This document shows, piece after piece, positions 8,101 through 16,891 of a DNA stretch of 64,000 bases. Within the stretch, counting starts at the first letter, position 1, and every line of letters begins with the position of its first letter. The translations under genes were made by a program, and so were the position numbers. Source of the DNA: CALNBC01 sp040768925 (GTDB lineage: Bacteria > Bacillota > Clostridia > Christensenellales > CALWSW01); contig JAXGLZ010000001.1 of the NCBI GenBank assembly GCA_040768925.1, positions 806,001 to 870,000 on the forward strand, read 5' to 3'. A model generated the notes under the pieces. It did not search any database. It was not told the origin of the DNA and was given only the letters and a program-made list of their open reading frames with translations.

Positions 8101-8200
8101 GGCTGCGCCGGGCAAAGAGCAGGGAAATCCCCAAAAAACGCCGTTGGCCGGGCTTTGCGGGGGCAAAAGCAGTTCTTTTCGGGCGAACCGCAGGCCTTCG

Positions 8201-8230
8201 TTGTAAACCAAGGGAAGATTCTGCTATAAT
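8201..8230 (+). promoter_or_regulatory. Sigma-A promoter of the rbgA operon
   Basis: TTGTAA (8201-8206), 18 nt, TATAAT (8225-8230), followed about 32 nt later by the rbgA ATG. It probably drives the overlapping run of genes from rbgA onward. Confidence 0.75.
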
Positions 8231-8261
8231 AAGATCAAACAGTCACGCGGAAGGAACTCGA

Positions 8262-9122
8262 ATGCAGATACAGTGGTATCCGGGGCACATGACCCGGGCC
8301 CGCCGCATGATGGCGGAGAACTTAAAGCTGATCGACGTCGTTGTGGAACTGGTGGATGCCCGGGCGCCGATGGCCACCCGGAACCCGGATTTTGACGATT
8401 TGTTCGAAGGCAAGGCCCGGGCGCTGATCCTGAACAAATGCGATCTTGCGGACCCGGTCGTTACCGCCGAATGGATCGCGTGGTATCAGGAACGGGGCAT
8501 CAACGCCCTGACCGTCACGGCGACGGAATCGGGCGGAAGGAAAAAGGCGATCTCCCTCATCGAGCGCGCCGCAAAGCCGACGGTGGACAGATACCGCCAA
8601 AAAGGCATCAACAAGATCGTCCGCGTCATGGTCACGGGGATCCCGAACGTGGGCAAATCCACGCTGATCAACAAGCTTTCGGGCAGCGCGACGGCCCAGA
8701 CCGGGGACAGGCCGGGGGTGACCCGGGGCAAGCAGTGGGTCAAGATCAACCCCTACCTCGAACTGATGGATACGCCCGGCATGCTCTGGCCCAAGTTTGA
8801 CGACAACGAAACCGCCCTTCGCCTTGCGTATATCGGCTCCATCCGGGACGAGATCATCGACCGCGAAAAGCTCGCGGCCAGCCTGATCGGGGAATTAAGG
8901 GGACTCTGTCCGGAGGCGCTCGCCCTTCGCTACAAAAAGCTGGACAGCACGGCGGAAGGGGAAGCGCTGCTCCTTGGGATCTGCAAAAGCCGGGGCTTCA
9001 TCCTGCCCGGGGGAAAATACGACACCGAGCGGGGCGCCAACGCCGTTTTGGACGATTTCCGCGCAGGCAAGATCGCAAAGGTGACCCTTGAGCGCCCCAA
9101 GCGGGAAACAACAGATGACTGA
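8262..9122 (+). CDS. rbgA: Ribosome biogenesis GTPase RbgA (YlqF)
   Basis: 286 residues from the ATG at 8262, which has AAGGA upstream; the frame runs open earlier but homology begins at MQIQWYPGHM. This circularly permuted GTPase has G4 (NKCD, 58-61) before G1 (GIPNVGKST, 126-134) and G3 (DTPG, 170-173). The C-terminal RNA-binding region includes GKYDTERGANAVLDDFRAGKIG-like sequence. RbgA acts in late assembly of the 50S subunit. The stop overlaps rnhB by 8 nt. The neighbourhood rbgA-rnhB is conserved across Bacillota. Confidence 0.96.
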   Translation: MQIQWYPGHMTRARRMMAENLKLIDVVVELVDARAPMATRNPDFDDLFEGKARALILNKCDLADPVVTAEWIAWYQERGINALTVTATESGGRKKAISLIERAAKPTVDRYRQKGINKIVRVMVTGIPNVGKSTLINKLSGSATAQTGDRPGVTRGKQWVKINPYLELMDTPGMLWPKFDDNETALRLAYIGSIRDEIIDREKLAASLIGELRGLCPEALALRYKKLDSTAEGEALLLGICKSRGFILPGGKYDTERGANAVLDDFRAGKIAKVTLERPKRETTDD

Positions 9123-9732
9123 GCGGGAAGCGGCGCGCCTTTTTGAGCTGACGAAGCACGAGGGCGCTTTTTGGCGGTCCGGCAAAGTCGTCGGCGGGAT
9201 GGACGAGGTCGGCCGCGGCCCATTGGCGGGCCCCGTGGTCGCCGCCTGCGTGATTCTGCCCAAGGAACCGCTGATCGAAGGCGTCAACGACTCCAAAAAG
9301 CTCTCCGAAAAAAAGCGGGAAAAGCTCTATGCTCAAATCACCGCTTTGGGGGCCTTTGGCGTCGGGGCGATCGGCTGGGCGGTCATAGACGAAATCAACA
9401 TCCTTCAGGCCACGAAGCTGGCCTTCAAAGCCGCCTACGAGAACATGGCGAACAAGCCCGGAGCGCTGATCATAGACGCCGTGAGGGGCCTGAACATCCC
9501 GGCGGAGCAGTTCCCCCTTGTGCACGGGGACGCGGTGAGCTATCTTGTGGCCGCGGCCTCGATCGTCGCCAAAGTGACCCGGGACCGAATGATGGAGGAG
9601 TTCGATGGGAAGTATCCTGAATACGGCTTCGCGCGGAACAAGGGCTACGGTACGGCCGAGCACATCGCGGCGATCCGGCGCTGCGGCCCCTGCCCGATCC
9701 ACCGGCTGAGCTTCATCAGCAAATGGCTATGA
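9115..9732 (+). CDS. rnhB: Ribonuclease HII
   Basis: 205 residues from ATG 9115, chosen over an upstream TTG because it gives the common ATGACTGA overlap with rbgA. The active-site acidic residues are in GMDEVGRGPLAGPVV (Asp30, Glu31), followed by IIDAVRG (Asp in the middle) and SYLVAAASIVAKVTRD with the last catalytic Asp. The late GYGTAEHIAAIRRCGPCPIHR segment matches RNase HII tails. It removes ribonucleotides and RNA primers from DNA hybrids. Confidence 0.95.
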   Translation: MTEREAARLFELTKHEGAFWRSGKVVGGMDEVGRGPLAGPVVAACVILPKEPLIEGVNDSKKLSEKKREKLYAQITALGAFGVGAIGWAVIDEINILQATKLAFKAAYENMANKPGALIIDAVRGLNIPAEQFPLVHGDAVSYLVAAASIVAKVTRDRMMEEFDGKYPEYGFARNKGYGTAEHIAAIRRCGPCPIHRLSFISKWL

Positions 9733-10082
9733 ACGAAGGCAAAAAGGCCCTGGGCGACCTTGGGGAGGCGCTGGCCGCCGGTTTTTTGGAAAAAAGCGGG
9801 ATGGAGATCCTCGCGAAGAATTACAGAAAAAGCGGCGGCGAGATCGACATCATCGCCAAGGACGGGCAATTCGTGGCCTTTATCGAAGTCAAAACCAGGC
9901 AAAGCGAGGATTTTGCCCCGCCGATAGAATCCGTGGGCAAAACAAAGCGCGCCCGGCTGCGCGCCGCGGCCGAAAAGTGGCTGGCGGAAACGGGCTACGC
10001 CGGGTTTTGCAGGTTTGACGTGATCGAGGTGGTCACGGCGGGGGAACCCCCGCTCATCAGGCATTGGAGGGACGCTTTTTGA
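9723..10082 (+). CDS. YraN/UPF0102-family nuclease-fold protein
   Basis: 119 residues with the full family pattern: LGEALAAGFLEKSGMEIL, then NYRKSGGEIDIIAKDG with the GEIDII acidic residues, VAFIEVKTR (E-x-K core of a restriction-endonuclease-like fold) and a C-terminal RFDVIEV. A nuclease-like fold with unproven biochemical role. The start is either ATG 9723 or ATG 9729, the latter overlapping the rnhB stop as ATGA. This gene is typically found beside rnhB. Confidence 0.93.
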   Translation: MAMNEGKKALGDLGEALAAGFLEKSGMEILAKNYRKSGGEIDIIAKDGQFVAFIEVKTRQSEDFAPPIESVGKTKRARLRAAAEKWLAETGYAGFCRFDVIEVVTAGEPPLIRHWRDAF

Positions 10083-13000
10083 ACCTTTCACACAGCGCGA
10101 AAAGAAAAGCCGGGGCGATTTGCCTGGCGGCGCTGTTCGCGTTCGCGGTTTTTTCCTTCGGCTTTGCGTCCGCGCAAGAAATCCCCCAGGAATTCATCGG
10201 AACCGAGGGGATTTACGGCGACTGGAAACCCGGTTCAACGGCGCAGACCGAGGAATTCCAGGAGGACGATCTGCCTTTGGCCCAACCCGCCGCCGCGGAG
10301 GCGGAAGAGTCGGAAGCCGGGGGGCAAAACCCCCTGAACGCGCTGAATTCCGTTTTGCTTGCCGCCCTTGCCGCCGGGGTTTTCGGCCTTTTGTACTGGA
10401 TGGGGGGCAGGGCGCAAAAAGAGCCGGCGAAAAACTTTGTTCCCCTTGTATTGGTTGCCGCCGTGGCCGTCAGGCTGCTGATCGCGGCCCTTTCCCCGGG
10501 ATACACGTCGGACATGGGGTGCTTCACCGGGTGGGCCAAAGCCCTGGCGGACAACGGCTGTTCCGCTTTTTACACCAGCGGAATGTTCGCGGATTACCCG
10601 CCGGGGTACCTTTACGTTTTGCTGGCCATGGGGAAGCTCGCCTCGCTGTTCGGGATCAACCTGCTTTCCTTCTTTGGCGGCGTGTTCATCCGCCTGCCCG
10701 CCATCTTGCTGGACGCCGGGCTGGCCTATGTGCTTTACCGCGCCGCGAAGGACGCTTTGGGCAAGCGCGGCGCGGCCGTTATACTGCTGCTCGTGGCCTT
10801 CAACCCCGTGGCGATGCTGGATTCCGCGGCCTGGGGCCAGGTGGATTCCGCCCTGGCCATTCTGCTTGTGCTCACCTTCCTCCAGCTAAAAAAGGAAAGG
10901 AAGCTGGCCGCCGCGGCCCTTTTCGGCCTTTCGGTGCTGGTAAAGCCCCAGGCGCTGATCACGGGGCCGGTTTTTGCCCTGGGATACCTCTTCCCGCTTT
11001 TTGACAAGGGGAAGGGATGGCGGCTGCGCAATCTGGCCGACATTGCGCTGGGCGCCGCGATCGCCTTTGCGGTGATCTTCGTCGGTTCCCTGCCGTTTAA
11101 GGGAAGCCAGGACACCTTCTTTGTGTTCAGGCGCATGTTTGAAACGGCGACGTCCTATCCCTACGGCTCGGCCAACGCCTTTAACCTGATCGCCCTGCTG
11201 GGCGGCAACTGGGTGAAGGACACGACAGTCTTTCTCGGCCTTTCGATCAGGCAGTGGGGTTCTGTCGGCATCCTTTCCTCCCTGGCGGCAACGGTGTTTG
11301 CCGCCCTTCGCGCAAGGAAGCGGGGCACCCTTTCGCTGCCCCTTTTGGCGGCGCTGTTTTTGACCCTTGTCTTCACCCTGGGCCACAATATGCACGAGCG
11401 CTACCTCTTCCCGGCGCTGTTTTTGCTGCTGCTGGCGCTGCCCGAGCTTAAGGACAAACGGCTGCTCCACGCGTACCACGCCCTTTCGGCCACGCTGTTT
11501 TTGAACGCCGCGGCTGTGCTGCTCTGCGTTTTTTACGGGGAATACAACCTCATCGGCGAGATGGAAGGAGCGGTCCGGCTGTTTTCGCTGCTCGGTCTGT
11601 GCTCCGCAGGGTATTTCGCCTGGGTGTGCTTTAGGATCCTGGTCTTCGGCGAAAAGCGGGAGGATGCCTTTGCCGAAACGGCCCCCGACATTGAAGGGGC
11701 CGAAAAGGAAAGCGCCCTGCCGGAGGGCGGCGGAGAAGTAACAATTCAAGAGGGGATCCTTGCCGCCGACGATGCGGGCGAAGGCGCCGGACCGGACGAC
11801 GCGCGGCCGGAACAGGGCCCCGAAGCAGGGGAAATCCCCCCAAAGAATGACGGGGAGGCGGAAATCCCCCCTGTTGGCGGCGATCAAACCGCTGAGGAAG
11901 AAAGCGGAGAAGAATCGTCCCCCGAAGACGAAGAAGAATCCCCACTCGAAGACGAAGAAGAATCCCCACTCGAGGACGAAGAAGAATCGTCCCGCGAAGG
12001 GGAGGAGGACGGCCTCTCAGAAACCTTCGGCAAGCCTTTTGCGGAGCTCAGGCCCCGCCACCCCGGCTGGACAAAGCGGGAAAAGCTGCTCCTTTGGGCG
12101 CTGACGGCGGTCTACGCCATCGTTTCGTTCTTCAACCTTGGGGATCTGAGCGCGCCCCAAACGTATTTTGATTGCCCAAACGGCCAGCAGGCCGTCGTAA
12201 CCCTGCCGGCGGGGTCCAATCCTGCCGAAGTGTGGTCTTACGCGAACATCTCCCAGGGCAAGCTGGGGGTTTACGTCCCCACGGGGGGAACGGGCAGGCT
12301 GGTCGCCACCGTGGACCTCGGCTATGACCACATGTTCCGCTGGACGATCACAAAGCTCGATCTTTCCGGCGATTCGGCGGTGAAATTCTTCGTCAAGGCC
12401 TCGGGGGATTGCAGGGTCAACGAGCTGGTGTTTGTGGACGCCGAAGGCAACGCGATCGTGCCCGAACGCGTCTCGTTTTACGACGGCACGGAATACATCG
12501 ACAACGCGGAGGCCATGAAGGCCTTCGACGAGCAGCAAAAAAAGCCCCTGCGCCCCAGCGAGCAAAACGGCATGTATTTCGACGAGCTTTACCACGCCCG
12601 CACGGCTTACGAGCATCTGCACGGCTTAAAGCCCTATGAAAACTCCCACCCGCCGCTGGGGAAGGTGCTGATTATGTCCGGCATCGCCGTTTTCGGCATG
12701 ACGCCCTTTGGCTGGCGCTTTGCCGGCGCGCTGTTCGGCGTTTTGATGCTGCCGGCGCTGTACTTTCTCGTGCGCAGGGTCACAAAAAGCCCGAAGTGGT
12801 CCTTCTTTGCGACGGCGCTTTTAGCCGCGGACTTCATGCACTTCACCCAGACCAGGATCGCGACGATCGACGTTTTCGTCACCTTCTTCATCATCCTGAT
12901 GTACTACTTTATGTACCGGTATTACGAGCTGGACTGGAACGAGGTGGGCCTGAAAAAGACGCTTGTTCCCCTCGGTCTGGCCGGGGTGTTCTTCGGCCTG

Positions 13001-13828
13001 GGGGCCGCTTCGAAATGGACGGGGATCTACGCCGGGATCGGCCTCGCGGCGCTTTTGTGCATCACGCTTTACAAGCGCGTAAAAGACAGAAAGCACGCGC
13101 AAAAATCCGGGGATGCATTCGATATCTCCCGTACCGACAAAACGGCGAAAAATGTTTTGCTGACGCTGCTGTTCTGCGTCGGGGCGTTCGTCGCCGTGCC
13201 GGTGGGGATCTACCTTTTGAGCTATCTGCCCTATTTTCTCTGCGCGGAAAACCCCTATTCCCTGAAGGGCGTGTGGGAGGTGCAAGAGTTCATGTTCGGC
13301 TACCACAGCAAGCTGACGGCCACCCACCCCTATTCCTCAAAATGGTATACCTGGCCGCTTTCGATCCGGCCGATCTGGTATTATCAGGGGAAATACCTGG
13401 CGGACAACATGATCGAAAGCATCGTCGCCTTCGGCAACCCCGCGGTCTGGTGGGCCGGGGCCCTCGGCCTGATCGCCCTTGTCATTCAGCGGATCCGCCG
13501 CTTTGCGGCGGACAATCCCGCGGCGACCTTTGCCCTCGTCGGCTTTGCCGCGCAGTTTTTGCCCTGGGTGTTCATCTCAAGGGCGACGTTCATTTACCAC
13601 TATTTTCCCTCGGTGCCCTTTGTGGTCCTCGCCCTCGCCCTTGCGCTGATGGCGTGGGAAAAATCGTCGGAGCTGGGGGCGGACGCGGCACGGTTCATCC
13701 GGATCGCGCTGCCTGTTGCCGCGCTTTTGCTGTTCGTTCTGTTTTACCCCGTTTTGTCCGGCCTGGAGGTCGCGAGGTGGTACGCCTCGAACCTTCGGTG
13801 GTTCCCTTCCTGGACATTCTTCATCTGA
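10079..13828 (+). CDS. Tandem GT-C membrane glycosyltransferase (PMT-type C-terminal half)
   Basis: About 1249 residues from TTG 10079, which has GGAGGGA 6 nt upstream and overlaps the yraN stop. The N-terminal signal/membrane segment ends near ASAQ. Half one (about 80-510) is a multi-pass GT-C domain with an acidic loop at YTSDMGCFTGW (about residue 142) and NMHERYLFPAL. Residues about 530-645 are an acidic, repetitive cytosolic linker with tandem SPLEDEEE units. Half two (about 680-1249) has a beta-sandwich-like insertion and then a PMT domain with the DE motif in MYFDELYHARTAY (about residue 833), NSHPPLGK and TRIATIDVF. It probably transfers sugar from a polyprenyl-phosphate donor to a surface protein or polymer. 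The next gene is a GtrA flippase-like protein, which supports a lipid-linked sugar pathway. Confidence 0.85.
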   Translation: MNLSHSAKRKAGAICLAALFAFAVFSFGFASAQEIPQEFIGTEGIYGDWKPGSTAQTEEFQEDDLPLAQPAAAEAEESEAGGQNPLNALNSVLLAALAAGVFGLLYWMGGRAQKEPAKNFVPLVLVAAVAVRLLIAALSPGYTSDMGCFTGWAKALADNGCSAFYTSGMFADYPPGYLYVLLAMGKLASLFGINLLSFFGGVFIRLPAILLDAGLAYVLYRAAKDALGKRGAAVILLLVAFNPVAMLDSAAWGQVDSALAILLVLTFLQLKKERKLAAAALFGLSVLVKPQALITGPVFALGYLFPLFDKGKGWRLRNLADIALGAAIAFAVIFVGSLPFKGSQDTFFVFRRMFETATSYPYGSANAFNLIALLGGNWVKDTTVFLGLSIRQWGSVGILSSLAATVFAALRARKRGTLSLPLLAALFLTLVFTLGHNMHERYLFPALFLLLLALPELKDKRLLHAYHALSATLFLNAAAVLLCVFYGEYNLIGEMEGAVRLFSLLGLCSAGYFAWVCFRILVFGEKREDAFAETAPDIEGAEKESALPEGGGEVTIQEGILAADDAGEGAGPDDARPEQGPEAGEIPPKNDGEAEIPPVGGDQTAEEESGEESSPEDEEESPLEDEEESPLEDEEESSREGEEDGLSETFGKPFAELRPRHPGWTKREKLLLWALTAVYAIVSFFNLGDLSAPQTYFDCPNGQQAVVTLPAGSNPAEVWSYANISQGKLGVYVPTGGTGRLVATVDLGYDHMFRWTITKLDLSGDSAVKFFVKASGDCRVNELVFVDAEGNAIVPERVSFYDGTEYIDNAEAMKAFDEQQKKPLRPSEQNGMYFDELYHARTAYEHLHGLKPYENSHPPLGKVLIMSGIAVFGMTPFGWRFAGALFGVLMLPALYFLVRRVTKSPKWSFFATALLAADFMHFTQTRIATIDVFVTFFIILMYYFMYRYYELDWNEVGLKKTLVPLGLAGVFFGLGAASKWTGIYAGIGLAALLCITLYKRVKDRKHAQKSGDAFDISRTDKTAKNVLLTLLFCVGAFVAVPVGIYLLSYLPYFLCAENPYSLKGVWEVQEFMFGYHSKLTATHPYSSKWYTWPLSIRPIWYYQGKYLADNMIESIVAFGNPAVWWAGALGLIALVIQRIRRFAADNPAATFALVGFAAQFLPWVFISRATFIYHYFPSVPFVVLALALALMAWEKSSELGADAARFIRIALPVAALLLFVLFYPVLSGLEVARWYASNLRWFPSWTFFI

Positions 13829-13841
13829 AAAGGAGCGCGCC

Positions 13842-14225
13842 GTGAAGGACGAACTGGTCAAATTCATCAAGTTCAACGCCGTGGGGCTGATCAACACGGC
13901 GGTGGATTTTCTTGTTTTTACGCTGCTTGTCGCCCTGAAGCTGCACTACATCCCGGCCCAGATCATCTCCTACGCCTGCGGGACGCTGAACAGCTATATC
14001 ATAAACTCCCGCTGGACCTTTGGGGACAGGCGGGATTCCGCGGCGAGGGTTGTTGCCTTTGTTCTGGTGAACCTTGCGGCGCTGGGGGTTTCCATCGGCA
14101 TTCAGGCGGTTTTGAACGGTCAATTCGGCTTTGGCGAGATCGTTTCCAAGCTGATCGCGCTGCCGTTTTCCATTGCGGTCAATTTTATCGGGAACAGGCT
14201 TTTCGTTTTCAAGAAGGAAAGATGA
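13842..14225 (+). CDS. GtrA-family membrane protein
   Basis: 127 residues from GTG 13842 with AAAAGGAG 8 nt upstream. Four hydrophobic segments and the family pattern FIKFNAVGLINTAVDFLVF, then SYACGTLNSYIINSRWTF, and VNFIGNRLFVF at the C-terminus. GtrA proteins are thought to move polyprenyl-phosphate-linked sugars across the membrane. It lies 13 nt after the giant glycosyltransferase, suggesting that this pair supplies and uses the same lipid-linked donor. Confidence 0.92.
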   Translation: MKDELVKFIKFNAVGLINTAVDFLVFTLLVALKLHYIPAQIISYACGTLNSYIINSRWTFGDRRDSAARVVAFVLVNLAALGVSIGIQAVLNGQFGFGEIVSKLIALPFSIAVNFIGNRLFVFKKER

Positions 14226-14226
14226 C

Positions 14227-15756
14227 ATGAATGCAAGGGTGCTAAGCTGCGGCCTTTCGGGGATTTCAGGAAGGCTGATTACGGTCGAGGTGGACCTTGC
14301 CGGCGGGATCCCCTCCCACGAAACGGTGGGGCTGCCGGGCAAGGCCGTTTCCGAATCCCGGGAGCGGGTGCGCGCGGCCATCAAAAACTGCGGTTTTTCC
14401 TTTCCGCCCGCCCGGGTGGTGGTGAACCTCGCTCCGGCGGATCTGAAAAAGGAAGGAACGGTATACGACCTGCCCGTAGCGCTGGGGATGCTCTGCGCCG
14501 CGGGCTTTTTGAAAAACGAGGCGCTCTCGGGGAAGATGTTCGTGGGCGAATTGTCCCTTTCCGGCGAGATCCGGCCGGTCCGCGGGGCGCTGGCCATGGC
14601 CCTTTGCGCACAGGAAGAAGGGATCGGCGAAATCGTCCTCCCCGAAGAAAACGCCGAGGAAGCGGCCTGCGTTTCGGGCGTCCGGGTGCTTCCGGCAAAG
14701 AGCCTTTCCGAGCTTTGCGACTGCCTGCTGGGCGGCAGGGAATTCGAGCCCTTTGCCCCAAGGGCCTGGCAGCCGCTTTGCGACCATGGCGACGCGGACA
14801 TGGCCCTGATCCGCGGGCAGTATACCGCGAAGCGCGCGGCCGAGGTGGCGGCCGCCGGGGGTCATAATATGCTGCTCGCGGGTCCTCCGGGCGGGGGGAA
14901 AACCATGCTCGCCCGGGCGTTGCCCACGATCCTGCCAGACCTGACCTTTGAAGAGGCCATGGAGATCACCCGCATCCATTCCGCCGCCGGAAAGCTGAAG
15001 GAAGGCGTGGTGAAAAAACGGCCCTTTGTGGCGCCCCATCACTCCGCTTCCGCCGTTTCGGTGGTGGGCGGCGGGGCCGGGGCCATGCCCGGGGAAATCA
15101 GCATGGCCCACCTGGGGGTGCTGTTTTTGGACGAGCTGCCCGAATTCCCGAGAATGGTGCTCGAATCCCTGCGCCAGCCGATGGAGGACGGCGTGATCAC
15201 CGTTTCCAGGGCGAACGCTGCTTCGACTTACCCGGCGCGGTTCATGCTCGTGGGGGCGATGAACCTTTGCCCCTGCGGCAACAGCGGCGCAAAAGGCCGG
15301 GAATGCGCCTGCACCCCTGCGGCGATTGCCCGCTACCGCCGCAGGCTGAGCGGTCCCCTGCTGGACAGGATGGACATTTTTGTCCGTATGGCGGAAGTGC
15401 GTTACGACGATCTGTTTGACGCCTCCGCCTCTGCGGAAAGCTCGGCCGCCGTCCAAAGAAGGGTGAACGATTGCCGAAGGATCCAGATGGAGCGATTCAA
15501 GGGCGCCGGCCGCTACGCAAACGCCCACATGACGCAAAAGGAGATCGTGCGCTACTGCCGGCTGGACGAAGGGGCGGACAAATTATACCGTTTTGAATTC
15601 GCCCGGCGCGGGATGAGCGGTCGGGGTAACGCGAGAACGCTCCGGCTGGCAAGGACCGTCGCGGACCTGGAAAAATCCCCCCTCATCCGGGAGGAACACC
15701 TGGCGGAAGCGCTCCAGTACCTTGCCGCGGACGGTTTTGTGAGGGAATGGTCATGA
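14227..15756 (+). CDS. comM: YifB/ComM-family Mg-chelatase-like AAA+ ATPase
   Basis: 509 residues. An N-terminal S5-like/Lon-like domain (1-170) contains GLPGKAVSESRERVRAAI. The AAA+ core has Walker A GPPGGGKTMLA (about 219-229) and Walker B LFLDELPEF (about 299-307). Cysteine pairs in NLCPCGNSG and CACTP (about 345-365) form the family zinc site, and a sensor-2 region follows with RRGMSGRGNARTLRLART. ComM is a hexameric helicase that promotes branch migration during natural transformation. The start ATG 14227 overlaps nothing but follows gtrA directly; the stop overlaps dprA as ATGA. Pairing with dprA supports a DNA-uptake or recombination role. Confidence 0.94.
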   Translation: MNARVLSCGLSGISGRLITVEVDLAGGIPSHETVGLPGKAVSESRERVRAAIKNCGFSFPPARVVVNLAPADLKKEGTVYDLPVALGMLCAAGFLKNEALSGKMFVGELSLSGEIRPVRGALAMALCAQEEGIGEIVLPEENAEEAACVSGVRVLPAKSLSELCDCLLGGREFEPFAPRAWQPLCDHGDADMALIRGQYTAKRAAEVAAAGGHNMLLAGPPGGGKTMLARALPTILPDLTFEEAMEITRIHSAAGKLKEGVVKKRPFVAPHHSASAVSVVGGGAGAMPGEISMAHLGVLFLDELPEFPRMVLESLRQPMEDGVITVSRANAASTYPARFMLVGAMNLCPCGNSGAKGRECACTPAAIARYRRRLSGPLLDRMDIFVRMAEVRYDDLFDASASAESSAAVQRRVNDCRRIQMERFKGAGRYANAHMTQKEIVRYCRLDEGADKLYRFEFARRGMSGRGNARTLRLARTVADLEKSPLIREEHLAEALQYLAADGFVREWS

Positions 15757-16859
15757 ACGGAGGGGAAAGCCTGTACAGGGCCTGGCTGAAAAGCGTGCGC
15801 GGAATGACCAATTTGCGGATGGACGTCCTGCTCGAAAAGAACGGCTGTGCAAAAGCGGTTTACGAGCGCGCGAAAACCGGGGATCTGATCCGCTCAAAAG
15901 CGCTGCCGGAGGCGCTGTATCCCGAACTGGCCAAATCCGCAGCCGACGGCGGGGCGGAAGCTTTGCGGGAACGGCTGGAAAAGCTGAAAATCAGGGTCTA
16001 TTGCCCGGAGGACGAAGCGTATCCCCCGCTTTTGAAGGAGATTTACGATCCGCCCAGGGTGCTCTTTGCCCGGGGGAACGGGGAACTTGCCAAACTTTCC
16101 CGATCCATCGCCATCGTCGGCAGCAGGAACTGCTCGGATTACGCCAAAAGCATGAGCAGAAGGATCGCGAAAAGCCTTGCGGAGTCCGGGGTCACCGTGG
16201 TTTCCGGCATGGCCTTCGGGGTGGACGCCGCGGCCCACGAAGGGGCGATCGCCTCACAGGAGCCGATGGCCACGATCGCCGTGCTGGCCAGCGGGGCGGA
16301 CAAGCCCTCCCCCGCGGAGCACACGGGGCTTTACGGGCGTATTCTGGAATGCGGCCTTGTGCTGTCCGAGCAGCCGATCGGCCATCCGGCTCTGGCCTGC
16401 GATTTTCCGCCCAGGAACCGCATCATCGCCGGGCTTTGCCGGGGCGTTTTTGTGGCCGAAGCGCGGAAAAAAAGCGGCACCTGGCACACGATCAACTTCG
16501 CGCTGGACGGCGGACGGGAGGTTTTCGTGCTGCCCGGCAGGGCGGAAGACCCCTGCTGCGAGGGCAGCAACGAAATGCTGAGGGAAGGCGCGGCCCTGGC
16601 CACAAAGGCGGAGGACATTCTCGAACGCTTCGAGGGCTGGCATAAAAAGCCTCAGAAGCTCAAGGAAACCAGATCTTTTACCGATGAAGAAAAAAGGGTC
16701 GTTTCCTGCCTCAAGCAGGCGGACATGACGGCCGACGACTTGTTCGAACACACGCAACTGCCCATGAACCGATTGCTTTCGCTATTGACAAATATGGCGT
16801 TGCAGGGAATAATAGAGCGGAAATCTTGTATGGAATATCACTATATTATGGAAGGTTGA
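15753..16859 (+). CDS. dprA: DNA-processing protein DprA
   Basis: 368 residues from ATG 15753, where GAGGGA lies at proper distance; an ATG 6 nt earlier has none. An N-terminal SAM-like part is followed by the Rossmann-type DprA domain, with IAIVGSRNCSDYAK, SGMAFGVDAAAHEGAI, PPRNRIIAGLCRGVFV and EVFVLPGRAEDP. The C-terminal winged-helix (about 300-368) begins near TDEEKRVVSCLKQ. DprA loads RecA on incoming single-stranded DNA. It overlaps comM by 4 nt. Confidence 0.95.
   Translation: MNGGESLYRAWLKSVRGMTNLRMDVLLEKNGCAKAVYERAKTGDLIRSKALPEALYPELAKSAADGGAEALRERLEKLKIRVYCPEDEAYPPLLKEIYDPPRVLFARGNGELAKLSRSIAIVGSRNCSDYAKSMSRRIAKSLAESGVTVVSGMAFGVDAAAHEGAIASQEPMATIAVLASGADKPSPAEHTGLYGRILECGLVLSEQPIGHPALACDFPPRNRIIAGLCRGVFVAEARKKSGTWHTINFALDGGREVFVLPGRAEDPCCEGSNEMLREGAALATKAEDILERFEGWHKKPQKLKETRSFTDEEKRVVSCLKQADMTADDLFEHTQLPMNRLLSLLTNMALQGIIERKSCMEYHYIMEG
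16785..16813 (+). promoter_or_regulatory. Internal sigma-A promoter for topA
   Basis: A perfect TTGACA (16785-16790), 17 nt, then AATAAT (16808-16813), inside the last codons of dprA and about 80 nt before the topA start. It would give topA transcription independent of the long upstream operon. Confidence 0.5.
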
Positions 16860-16891
16860 CCCAAAAAAGCTTGGGCCAAGAGGAGAAATGC

